Below are positions 12,474 through 17,899 of a stretch of 20,079 nt of DNA, piece by piece. Source of the DNA: a virus. The translations under genes and the position numbers were made by a program. The notes under the pieces were generated by a model. It did not search any database, had not been told where the DNA came from, and saw nothing but the letters and a program-made list of their open reading frames with translations. The DNA lies in IMG/VR virus record IMGVR_UViG_3300006854_000131, positions 1 to 20,079 of that record, one strand, 5' to 3'. Numbering within the stretch: the first letter of the stretch is position 1; each line of letters begins with the position of its first letter.

Positions 12474-12479
12474 CTTTTA

Positions 12480-12552
12480 GCTGTGCTGGTGTAACTGGTG
12501 TGCACTAGGCGCTGAAGACGCCAAGGTTGGGGTTCGATTCCCTGGGACAGCA
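12480..12552 (+). tRNA. tRNA-Phe (GAA)
   Basis: Acceptor GCTGTGC/GGACAGC with one G-G mismatch, anticodon stem with GGCG/CGCC and loop CTGAAGA (anticodon GAA), T arm TGGGG/CCCTG. Confidence 0.85.
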
Positions 12553-12555
12553 TTT

Positions 12556-12627
12556 CTGGTCGTAAGCTAACGGATAGACGGCTTGTCTTCGAAACAGGCA
12601 GTGGTGGTTCGATTCCACCCGACTAGA
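12556..12627 (+). tRNA. tRNA-Arg (TCG)
   Basis: Acceptor CTGGTCG/CGACTAG, anticodon stem CTTGT/ACAGG with loop CTTCGAA (anticodon TCG), T arm GGTGG/CCACC. Confidence 0.87.
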
Positions 12628-12628
12628 C

Positions 12629-12700
12629 TTGGTCGTAGTGTAAAGGATAACACAGAAGTCTACGAAACTTCTAATCAGGGTTCGAGTCCCTGCTACCAAA
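12629..12700 (+). tRNA. tRNA-Arg (ACG)
   Basis: Acceptor TTGGTCG/CTACCAA with one C-T mismatch, D stem GTG/CAC, anticodon stem GAAGT/ACTTC with loop CTACGAA (anticodon ACG, normally deaminated to ICG by host TadA), T arm CAGGG/CCCTG. Confidence 0.87.
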
Positions 12701-12701
12701 C

Positions 12702-12772
12702 TGGTCTGTCGTCTAACGGCAGGATGTTAGTCTCTGAAACTAACGATCTTGGTTCGAATCCAAGTGGACCAA
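12702..12772 (+). tRNA. tRNA-Gln (CTG)
   Basis: Acceptor TGGTCTG/TGGACCA, anticodon stem TTAGT/ACTAA with loop CTCTGAA (anticodon CTG), T arm CTTGG/CCAAG. It starts 2 nt after tRNA-Arg (ACG). Confidence 0.88.
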
Positions 12773-12773
12773 T

Positions 12774-12841
12774 TTGCTACGTGAATCCAACCGCCTTATA
12801 AGCGGCATCGTCTAGGACAATGACGTGAAAGGTCGTAGCAA
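12774..12841 (+). ncRNA. Structured spacer RNA between tRNA-Gln and tRNA-Asn
   Basis: TTGCTACG (12774-12781) pairs perfectly with CGTAGCAA (12834-12841). Inside are CCGC-CTTATAA-GCGG (12791-12805), whose 7-nt loop looks like an anticodon loop, and CGTC/GACG (12809-12812 with 12822-12825). No T arm is present, so it is not a functional tRNA. Confidence 0.5.
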
Positions 12842-12845
12842 CCTA

Positions 12846-12917
12846 TGGCTTTTGGGCGAATGGCAAGTCGTGCGGCTGTTAACCGTTAAGATGTAGGTTC
12901 GAATCCTACAGAGCCAG
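12846..12917 (+). tRNA. tRNA-Asn (GTT)
   Basis: Acceptor TGGCTTT/AGAGCCA, anticodon loop CTGTTAA (anticodon GTT) on a weak stem TGCGG/CCGTT with an outer T-T mismatch, T arm GTAGG/CCTAC, G at position 73. Confidence 0.85.
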
Positions 12918-12919
12918 TT

Positions 12920-13180
12920 GTTGATTGTTCGACCTGTAGCTGTTTCGGCTAGTAGCACTGGCCTTCATGATGCAAGGCTGCTATTAGCTCAGCGCAGACA
13001 ACAGAGGAAGTTCGCGACTGCTAGAGGGATTTGCCTAGCGAGATGGTACACTCGTTAAATAGACCCTAGGCGAAGCAATGCAGCAACCCAAACAGGAGAT
13101 TGACTGACCCTCGGTAACTCCGGGTTGGGGCTTAGACAGATTACAGGATAGAACAGAATCGCGGCTATGGAATAATCAAC
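12920..13180 (+). ncRNA. rnpB: RNase P RNA candidate (phage-encoded)
   Basis: RNase P RNA is the ribozyme that cuts the 5' leader from precursor tRNAs. P1 is GTTGATT/AATCAAC (12920-12926 with 13174-13180). P2 is CCTGTA/TACAGG (12933-12938 with 13142-13147). P3 is a long hairpin, GCTAGTAGC/GCTATTAGC with GCCTT/AAGGC inside (12948-12988). Conserved region I, GAGGAAGTTCGCGA (13004-13017), and region V, ACAGAATCGCGGCTA (13153-13167), form P4 with a bulged U in the place of E. coli U69. AGACAGAT (13134-13141) resembles CR-IV. GCCTAG/CTAGGC encloses a hairpin like P7 with its branches, and GGTA (13113-13116) resembles the L15 tRNA-binding loop. At 261 nt it is much shorter than bacterial forms (about 350-400 nt), so peripheral helices are missing. 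Confidence 0.82.
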
Positions 13181-13183
13181 AAT

Positions 13184-13255
13184 GGGCGATTGGCGTAATC
13201 GGGAACGTATCGGTCCTGCACACCGAAGTCAAGGGTTCGACTCCCTTATTGTCCA
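13184..13255 (+). tRNA. tRNA-Ala (TGC)
   Basis: Acceptor GGGCGAT/ATTGTCC with two G-U pairs, D arm GCG/CGT, anticodon stem TCGGT/ACCGA with loop CCTGCAC (anticodon TGC), T arm AAGGG/CCCTT. It starts 3 nt after the RNase P RNA candidate. Confidence 0.88.
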
Positions 13256-13258
13256 CTT

Positions 13259-13331
13259 GAGTTGTAGGTCATAAAGGCATGACGCTAGTCTCCAAAACTA
13301 GAAACACTAGGTTCGATTCCTAGACAACTCG
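13259..13331 (+). tRNA. tRNA-Trp (CCA)
   Basis: Acceptor GAGTTGT/ACAACTC perfect, D stem GTC/GAC, anticodon stem CTAGT/ACTAG with loop CTCCAAA (anticodon CCA), T arm CTAGG/CCTAG, G at position 73. Confidence 0.92.
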
Positions 13332-13334
13332 TTT

Positions 13335-13490
13335 ATGTTACCATCCATGATTCCACCAACGCAGCAGCCATCTACTTGTCCAACTTGCGGTAGATGTCCT
13401 ACATGTGGACAGCCGTATCCAGTATTCTATCCGTACAATTATCCATGGTATCCGTATACTATAACATGGTCGTCTCAAACGAATAAGTAA
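13335..13490 (+). CDS. 51-residue Cys/Pro/Tyr-rich protein inside the tRNA array
   Basis: An ATG 4 nt after tRNA-Trp opens a 51-residue frame that stops 5 nt before tRNA-Gln (TTG). Residues 14-26 hold a doubled motif, CPTCGRCPTCG, giving four cysteines as in a small zinc-binding knuckle. The rest is Pro/Tyr/Trp-rich (YPVFYPYNYPWYPY). The repeated motif and tight fit between tRNAs support a real gene, but there is no clear ribosome binding site and I do not know its function. Confidence 0.55.
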   Translation: MLPSMIPPTQQPSTCPTCGRCPTCGQPYPVFYPYNYPWYPYTITWSSQTNK

Positions 13491-13494
13491 ACAC

Positions 13495-13566
13495 TGGAAT
13501 GTCGTTTAACTGGCAGGACCGTGGACTTTGAATCCACCAGTCTAGGTTCGAATCCTAGCGTTCCAA
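13495..13566 (+). tRNA. tRNA-Gln (TTG), last of the array
   Basis: Acceptor TGGAATG/CGTTCCA, anticodon stem GTGGA/TCCAC with loop CTTTGAA (anticodon TTG), T arm CTAGG/CCTAG. It follows the small ORF directly. Confidence 0.9.
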
Positions 13567-13626
13567 TCATATCGTATACCCTACCATATCGCATACATGA
13601 CATATTACGTATACTGTCCTAGATGT

Positions 13627-13758
13627 ATGCAACTTAGACATCACGATACACCTGATTCATACTGTAACGTCTGCGCTTCTACTGGCTATATCAAAGCTAA
13701 CAGAACGCAGATTTTACTTTATTGGCAATCTGTAACTCAATATCCCACCTCGACTTAA
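13627..13758 (+). CDS. Possible 43-residue protein
   Basis: ATG at 13627 begins a short frame with a Cys-x2-Cys (CNVC) near residue 13 and a hydrophobic-aromatic C-terminal half. The start is only about 12 nt downstream of TATACT (13610-13615), so a transcript from it would be almost leaderless. No -35 box or ribosome binding site is visible. Weak candidate. Confidence 0.25.
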   Translation: MQLRHHDTPDSYCNVCASTGYIKANRTQILLYWQSVTQYPTST

Positions 13759-13800
13759 CCCCGATATTTATACGAAATCTATTAGAGCAGCTTAACACCG

Positions 13801-13834
13801 TGCATATTTATGCAAAGGGCTGTATAAATATGCA
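13801..13834. repeat. Inverted repeat in AT-rich region
   Basis: TGCATATTTAT (13801-13811) and ATAAATATGCA (13824-13834) are perfect 11-bp inverted repeats around a 12-nt loop, at the left edge of the ATGCA cluster. Confidence 0.65.
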
Positions 13835-13914
13835 TGACTATACTGCCAATTTGGCATGATTTGCATACTTATGCATTTATGTCCATAGCTAAATATGCAA
13901 TTATACACTGCCAT

Positions 13915-13937
13915 ATTGACAGTGTCCTATTGACACT
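13915..13937. promoter_or_regulatory. ATTGACA direct repeats with AGTGTC/GACACT palindrome
   Basis: ATTGACA occurs at 13915 and 13929. Between and across them AGTGTC-CTATT-GACACT (13921-13937) is a perfect inverted repeat. The TTGACA parts could serve as -35 boxes, but no good -10 follows at 17 nt, so an operator is more likely than a promoter. Confidence 0.4.
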
Positions 13938-14028
13938 ACATTTATGCAGGCATAACTGAATGGAATAGCTCAAGCATTACTTTAACTTTGTGCTCAACGT
14001 GTCGAAATGACTCTTGCATTTTGCATTA

Positions 14029-14081
14029 GATTGTAGTGATTTGATACGTAGGCAAAAATCGTGCCGTTACAATCGCTTTTT
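14029..14081 (+). terminator. Terminator-like hairpin downstream of the tRNA array
   Basis: GATTGTA (14029-14035) pairs with TACAATC (14068-14074). The loop contains a smaller GGCA/TGCC hairpin, and GC plus five T residues follow. It may end the long tRNA transcript, although the long loop makes it a weak intrinsic terminator. Confidence 0.35.
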
Positions 14082-14231
14082 AGCTGCAATTTCTTGCATG
14101 TATATATATACCTTACATTAATGTATCAGATATGTTACATACTGCAAATAGCATGCCAATAGCGAAGTGTAGTAATGACAACAACTTACGCCATTTAGCA
14201 CATTGGCACCGCTCTTGCTTACTGGTATGGC

Positions 14232-14402
14232 ATGAAACCTGAGACTCACGTAGCGGAATGGCACGATGTGACCTACTACCTGTACGTAGACCTGTTGCGT
14301 CTAGATGGGGACTACTGGACGGGTAGCGGTGACTGGTCCGCGCGTGCACTGCTATTCTGGGACGATAGCAGCTATGTTACCCTAGTCCCGATCAGGGGTT
14401 AG
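14232..14402 (+). CDS. Small acidic aromatic-rich protein, unknown function
   Basis: An ATG at 14232 gives a 56-residue frame ending 2 nt before the next start, so the two are likely cotranscribed. It is Trp/Tyr/Asp-rich (YYLYVDLLRLDGDYW, then ALLFWDDSSYVTLVP) and should form a small beta or mixed fold. The ribosome binding site is weak. GC content rises here compared with the upstream AT-rich region. Confidence 0.45.
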   Translation: MKPETHVAEWHDVTYYLYVDLLRLDGDYWTGSGDWSARALLFWDDSSYVTLVPIRG

Positions 14403-14404
14403 CT

Positions 14405-14803
14405 ATGCCTAAGTTACATCCGCTCGTGCGGATTGAACTTGACGGCATGCGGCCAGTCACGCGCACGAATTGGCTATGGCGTCCCAAGCAGGACTGGGCT
14501 CCCGGGCACGTTGCGCGACGTGGCAAGCTTAAGGGTAAGCGGCTAGCTGGCAAGTACATGCGGCTAGGCTCAGTCACGGCACAACGTGCGCGTGACGCCC
14601 AAGAGGCCCGCATACGTCTAGCGGTAATCCGCCAACAGCCGAAAGCTGCGCGTGAGTCACGCTCGCGTACAGCAGCAGCACAGGACAAGCGCGATACCCG
14701 CACGGTCGCGGGTACGTACAGTCAACACGTGCACTTGTGCCCAACGTGCAGTAGTGGCGGACCATGCGACTACGCACGGAACAAGTTCGGCGCTGTGCGG
14801 TAG
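14405..14803 (+). CDS. Basic Arg/Ala-rich protein with a C-terminal CPTC motif
   Basis: 132 residues. The first half is basic with a Trp-rich patch (TNWLWRPKQDWAPGH). Residues about 55-100 form a long Arg/Ala/Gln helix that could bind nucleic acid. The C-terminus holds CPTC and a third Cys in GGPCDY, with histidines just before (HVHLC), a plausible zinc site like those in neighbouring small proteins. GC content is higher than in neighbours. A minus-strand frame covers the same DNA but lacks such motifs. Confidence 0.6.
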   Translation: MPKLHPLVRIELDGMRPVTRTNWLWRPKQDWAPGHVARRGKLKGKRLAGKYMRLGSVTAQRARDAQEARIRLAVIRQQPKAARESRSRTAAAQDKRDTRTVAGTYSQHVHLCPTCSSGGPCDYARNKFGAVR

Positions 14804-14808
14804 TAATC

Positions 14809-14839
14809 TGTAGGGCTAGGTTCGACTCCTAGCCCTACA
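14809..14839 (+). ncRNA. Stand-alone tRNA minihelix (acceptor stem plus T arm)
   Basis: TGTAGGG-CTAGG-TTCGACT-CCTAG-CCCTACA folds as one perfect 12-bp helix with a canonical T loop. This is exactly 7 acceptor pairs stacked on 5 T-stem pairs, with the D and anticodon arms absent. No T run follows, so it is not a normal terminator. It may be a tRNA deletion remnant, an RNase P or tRNA-enzyme decoy, or a processing signal. Confidence 0.65.
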
Positions 14840-14842
14840 CTT

Positions 14843-14956
14843 ATGCTTCATTGGCTTGTAGTTTGGTTCCTAGCGTCACTGCTATTCACGACGCTATGGG
14901 CTATCGGATACGGACACGTATTTAGCCTAGAGGAACGCAATGTCAAAGACAATTGA
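14843..14956 (+). CDS. 37-residue single-span membrane protein
   Basis: ATG at 14843, just after the minihelix, opens a frame of which residues 3-24 are a hydrophobic helix rich in Leu, Trp and Phe (WLVVWFLASLLFTTLWAIGY), followed by a short polar tail. It overlaps the next gene by 17 nt in another frame. No clear ribosome binding site is visible. Small phage membrane proteins of this kind include lysis or superinfection-exclusion factors, but nothing here decides. Confidence 0.45.
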   Translation: MLHWLVVWFLASLLFTTLWAIGYGHVFSLEERNVKDN

Positions 14957-15128
14957 CTGTCCAAAATGCGGTGAGCCTATGGACGTTCCGGCTTACCCCG
15001 GTGACGGAGTTTACAAGGTCCACGTTTGCGTCGAATGGCCTAATGCTTGGACACCTAGCAAAGGCCATTTATCGCATGGGAAAAGGCTCTTAGAGGACAA
15101 CGATGACAGTGATTTGTCCGACTTGTAA
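14940..15128 (+). CDS. Small zinc-ribbon protein
   Basis: 62 residues with AGAGGA just before the ATG. CPKC at residues 7-10 and a further CVEW cysteine around residue 30 give a partial zinc ribbon; the C-terminus is acidic (EDNDDSDLSDL). The first of several tiny Cys-x2-Cys proteins encoded in a row. Unknown function; such proteins often bind nucleic acid or other proteins. Confidence 0.65.
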   Translation: MSKTIDCPKCGEPMDVPAYPGDGVYKVHVCVEWPNAWTPSKGHLSHGKRLLEDNDDSDLSDL

Positions 15129-15222
15129 AGCGCCTACTCCCGTTCCTGTTGTGCCTGTTAGGCGAACGGGGTACTTGCGTTGTGTCAATGGCCATATGTT
15201 TCCTTATGCCATTGTGCGCTAA
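15103..15222 (+). CDS. 39-residue zinc-ribbon protein
   Basis: ATG at 15103, preceded by AGAGGA at good spacing and overlapping the previous gene. CPTC near residues 5-8 and RCVNGHMF near residues 26-33 form a compact four-ligand zinc ribbon (CxxC and CxxxH). This frame explains the DNA better than the overlapping GTG-started frame at 15149. Confidence 0.6.
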   Translation: MTVICPTCKAPTPVPVVPVRRTGYLRCVNGHMFPYAIVR

Positions 15223-15409
15223 GTGCAAGCGATCTAGGCCGTTGTTCCTAGGCAGGTACGGTTGGCCTTGGCGTAGATTCGACTTGTTTAGGTGTTCATT
15301 CTGTAACAGCTACTTGCGTTCTACGCTTAGCGGCGGTATTATTTACCTAACCGCTAGGCAAGCAAAGAGGCTGAAATGGGTAATGTGGACAGCAAAACCG
15401 ACGTGCTAA
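15206..15409 (+). CDS. Small two-knuckle zinc protein
   Basis: I choose ATG 15206 over the upstream GTG (15149), because the longer version runs through the preceding zinc-ribbon gene. The product is 67 residues with CAKC at the N-terminus and CSFC around residue 30, a classic pair of zinc knuckles separated by a basic, Trp-rich stretch (GRYGWPWRRFD). The C-terminal half is basic. Probably nucleic-acid binding; family unknown. Confidence 0.5.
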   Translation: MPLCAKCKRSRPLFLGRYGWPWRRFDLFRCSFCNSYLRSTLSGGIIYLTARQAKRLKWVMWTAKPTC

Positions 15410-15675
15410 CGCTAGATGACGCGCTAAAAGGCGGGCCGGGATTAGCCGGATACGCTTACGACGCGGATATCCTATGCGTTGAATGCGGTAGGGAAAAGCT
15501 AGTACAGGTATACAAGCAATTCCCTAACGGTATCTATTGGCCATTCGCTTGCGATAGCGAGACGATACCGCAGCCGATTTGGTTTGGTGAATCTGATTAC
15601 GCGCAGTATTGTAGTAGCTGTGCGGTCTACGTCTATGGCGGTAGGGAACAAAGCGATTCAAGGATTGTAGAATAG
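15376..15675 (+). CDS. Small Cys-rich protein (CVEC...CSSC)
   Basis: 99 residues; the ATG follows AGAGG and overlaps the previous gene by 34 nt in another frame. CVEC near residue 34 and CSSC near residue 80, plus Cys around 59, suggest one zinc site linking N- and C-terminal parts. It is aromatic-rich and acidic. Function unknown; last of the small zinc-protein run before the amidoligase operon. Confidence 0.62.
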   Translation: MGNVDSKTDVLTLDDALKGGPGLAGYAYDADILCVECGREKLVQVYKQFPNGIYWPFACDSETIPQPIWFGESDYAQYCSSCAVYVYGGREQSDSRIVE

Positions 15676-15730
15676 ACAACAGAAGCTAACTCGTTACCAT
15701 TCACCTAGGGGAAGGAGGTGAGATAACGAT

Positions 15731-16822
15731 ATGCCAGTTATCAGTAGTAGCAGAACGCAGAATTGCACGAATTGCCATCAAGGCATTACGCCATACAATG
15801 GCTTTCATACGCCAGAAGGCGGTTACGTTTGCCTAAGCTGTCGTAGATTGCGTGTTGTATGCGACTACTGCGGTGATATCCTGACTGAAGGGGAGGAGAC
15901 GTTTTCGGTCTACTCAAGCCCTACTACAACGCAGGATATCTGCAGAGGCTGCTTTGATAACAACAGTCATTGCTGCAGTCAATGCGGTAGGTATAGCATT
16001 GACAACGACAGGTGCCCTTTTTGCCCTCGTGATGTAGAGAGTTACGATTACTGGCCTAGGTTGCAATTCTATAAGGCCAAGGGCGAAACGAAAGCACCGT
16101 ATTACTTCGGTTTCGAGCTAGAAGTCGAGCACGAAGATGGGCCACCGTCACCGATGCCAGCTTTCGTATTCTGCAAGGATGACGGTAGTCTGAATAGCGG
16201 CTATGAAGTTGTATCGCATCCGGTATCGCCAGCTTGGATTAGAGAGCATAAGCCTGAGCTAAAGGCTTTGCTGACTAAGCTGAAAGAAAACGGAGCGATG
16301 AGCTACAACACGCGAACCTGCGGTATGCATGTTCACGTATCGCGGACTGCGTTTGACGGTACGTTTCATCTATTCAAGTTTCTCGAAATGTTCTACCGTC
16401 ACGCAGGCTGGACATTGCTTATCAGTCAACGCAAAGAGGAATTGCTAGACAGATGGGCAACGTGTGGTGCGTCGTTTGGTGACGTTATCCGCAAAGCGAA
16501 AGCAAAGATGAATGGCCATGATTCGCGGTATACAGCCGTGAATCTGGAAAACGATGAGACTGTCGAAGTGCGTGTATTCAGAGGTACGTTAGGCTCTACA
16601 TCGTTCTTTAAGAATCTACAGTACGTAGAGGCTATCGTTGAATTCACGCGAGAGTCAAGCAGGTTGAAAGTTAGCCCGAAAGACTTTAGGCAATGGGTGT
16701 TGCTACGTGAAAAGCAGTATCCTGACCTAGTCAATTGGCTAAAGACAAGAGGACACATGGAAGGTTTCAGAGTCAATCTGAAAGCACAACTAAACCAAAA
16801 CGATGACGAGGAGGTGAGCTAG
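15731..16822 (+). CDS. Amidoligase-family protein with N-terminal zinc knuckles
   Basis: 363 residues with an excellent AAGGAGGTGA 9 nt upstream. Residues 12-98 contain six Cys-x2-Cys pairs (12/15, 34/37, 44/47, 71/74, 82/85, 95/98), a multi-knuckle zinc region. The catalytic part begins with FGFELEVE (126-133), followed by DGSLNSGYEVVSHP (151-164), CGMHVHV (197-203) and, near residue 280, VEVRVFRGTL. These are hallmarks of the COOH-NH2 ligase (amidoligase) family related to glutamine synthetase, which uses ATP to join a carboxyl group to an amine. The substrate is unknown. The next gene can supply ammonia from glutamine. The zinc region may recognise a protein or RNA target. Confidence 0.82.
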   Translation: MPVISSSRTQNCTNCHQGITPYNGFHTPEGGYVCLSCRRLRVVCDYCGDILTEGEETFSVYSSPTTTQDICRGCFDNNSHCCSQCGRYSIDNDRCPFCPRDVESYDYWPRLQFYKAKGETKAPYYFGFELEVEHEDGPPSPMPAFVFCKDDGSLNSGYEVVSHPVSPAWIREHKPELKALLTKLKENGAMSYNTRTCGMHVHVSRTAFDGTFHLFKFLEMFYRHAGWTLLISQRKEELLDRWATCGASFGDVIRKAKAKMNGHDSRYTAVNLENDETVEVRVFRGTLGSTSFFKNLQYVEAIVEFTRESSRLKVSPKDFRQWVLLREKQYPDLVNWLKTRGHMEGFRVNLKAQLNQNDDEEVS

Positions 16823-16825
16823 AGA

Positions 16826-17716
16826 ATGTGCGTAGCGATACATGCTCCTGCTACAGCAGAGCTTATTCCGGTTGAAGATTTCGAACTAATGCGCCAAGAG
16901 AACGGCGACGGAATGGGCATGATGTATGCGGAGAACGGAAAGCTCAAAGTAATCCGTCAGCTACGCCGTGTTAAGCGATTCTGGGCAAAGTATAAGAGAC
17001 TACATGAGAAGGGGTTAGATGTAGTCATACACTTTCGCCTAGCTACGCATGGTGATAAGACCTTGCGTAACGTGCATCCGATTCATGTCAGTGGTAATCT
17101 GGCTTTAGTCCACAATGGTATCTTCAGTGGCTTTAGCCAGAAGGATATACGCAGCGATACGCGGCAGTTTGTTGATACGGTATTAAAGCAATTGCCTGAC
17201 GGCTGGTATACGAATGATAAGGCATGGGAGCTTATCAGCTATACTACGTCTGGCTCTAAGCTGATCTTTATGGACGCCAATGGTACCGTGAAGATCATGC
17301 ACGAGAAGGATGGTAGCACAGTAGACGGCAATTGGTACAGTAATCGCTACTGGAAGTGGTCGTATACACACGATTACTATACCGGATACAATCATCACCG
17401 GAGGGGTCTTTCTCGCTGGTGGCAGGACGATGAGGGGGATTATCATATCCCTATTAGCAAGGTACCAGAGAAGGACGAAAGCGTTGTAAGCTGGAACGGC
17501 GAAGTAGCGTCTGGTGCGTTCTTACACTGGCCTACAGGCAGAGTTGTCTGTGAGTCATGTAGGAAGGAAGTGCTGGGAATGGAAGCGGATATGTACTTTC
17601 AGACGCTATGGGATGATGGAGAGCCTATCGTGTGTGACGTATGCGATAGGTGCGTGAATCATGACACGATGTTGCTATTGGCTGCGGGATCGTCAATGGC
17701 AGGAGAGGTGTCGTAA
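16826..17716 (+). CDS. Class II glutamine amidotransferase
   Basis: 296 residues. Removing Met1 exposes Cys2, the N-terminal nucleophile of class II (Ntn) glutamine amidotransferases. HFRLATHG (69-76), NVHPIHV (82-88), LALVHNGIF (92-100) and DTRQFVDTVL match the family's substrate-binding motifs. A C-terminal extension carries CESC and CDVCDRC, probably a zinc site. The enzyme hydrolyses glutamine and passes ammonia to a partner. The gene starts 3 nt after the amidoligase with AGGAGGTGA inside that gene's end, so the two are very likely partners making an amide product. Confidence 0.85.
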   Translation: MCVAIHAPATAELIPVEDFELMRQENGDGMGMMYAENGKLKVIRQLRRVKRFWAKYKRLHEKGLDVVIHFRLATHGDKTLRNVHPIHVSGNLALVHNGIFSGFSQKDIRSDTRQFVDTVLKQLPDGWYTNDKAWELISYTTSGSKLIFMDANGTVKIMHEKDGSTVDGNWYSNRYWKWSYTHDYYTGYNHHRRGLSRWWQDDEGDYHIPISKVPEKDESVVSWNGEVASGAFLHWPTGRVVCESCRKEVLGMEADMYFQTLWDDGEPIVCDVCDRCVNHDTMLLLAAGSSMAGEVS

Positions 17717-17886
17717 TGACAAAGAAATTCGAAGTATACTGTGTCAAAAAGGACTTTAGGTCTAGTCCTGAGCCTGCTAGTCATGAGAATTGGCGGGCAC
17801 GCTTTAGATATCGAACAGACGCAGAGCAGTACGTAGCTCTACGCGAATGGTCAGACTTCGTTATTCTCGAAGTCTATGACGATTAG
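17716..17886 (+). CDS. 56-residue protein in the amidoligase operon
   Basis: The ATG shares one base with the preceding TAA (TAATG). The protein has a beta-helix-beta look: FEVYCVKKDF, a helix around RTDAEQYVALREW, then FVILEVYDD. This resembles a small ferredoxin-like or adaptor fold but is not recognised. Its coupling to the amidotransferase suggests it serves the same pathway. Confidence 0.65.
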   Translation: MTKKFEVYCVKKDFRSSPEPASHENWRARFRYRTDAEQYVALREWSDFVILEVYDD

Positions 17887-17899
17887 GAGGTGGTGAGAG

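Larger units (their letters stand above)
13801..14099. repeat. Cluster of ATGCA/TGCAT motifs (iteron-like)
   Basis: ATGCA or TGCAT occurs at about ten places (13801, 13810, 13830, 13862, 13871, 13895, 13944, 14015, 14022, 14095), often preceded by an A/T run as in TTTATGCA. Fewer than one would be expected by chance. Such clusters mark replication origins or multi-site operators. Confidence 0.5.
13567..14231. other. AT-rich region of about 660 nt without a confident gene
   Basis: Holds a -10-like TATACTGTCCT (13610-13620) repeating the sequence found at the tRNA promoter, a possible 43-residue ORF, an 11-bp inverted repeat, clustered ATGCA/TGCAT motifs, two ATTGACA direct repeats and a terminator-like hairpin. 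It looks regulatory or origin-like rather than coding. Confidence 0.55.

Noticed and set aside
10077-12801. Several short open frames across the tRNA array, on both strands
   Set aside because: They run through tRNA cloverleaves, lack ribosome binding sites and are explained by the RNA genes.
13587-13615. A full promoter at the TATACT of 13610
   Set aside because: The -10 and following GTCCT copy the tRNA promoter, but the -35 position reads TATCGC and there is no extended -10, so it is not called a promoter.
14113-14349. Minus-strand open frame of 78 residues in the region after the tRNA array
   Set aside because: It overlaps the terminator-proximal AT-rich region and the plus-strand 14232 gene, has no ribosome binding site and shows no domain-like sequence.
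14392-14703. Minus-strand open frame opposite the Arg/Ala-rich gene
   Set aside because: The plus-strand frame has a C-terminal zinc motif and fits the gene chain; the minus frame looks like its shadow.
15149-15409. GTG-started 86-residue version of the two-knuckle zinc protein
   Set aside because: Its first 19 residues overlap a better supported 39-residue zinc-ribbon gene with a good ribosome binding site, so the ATG at 15206 is preferred.
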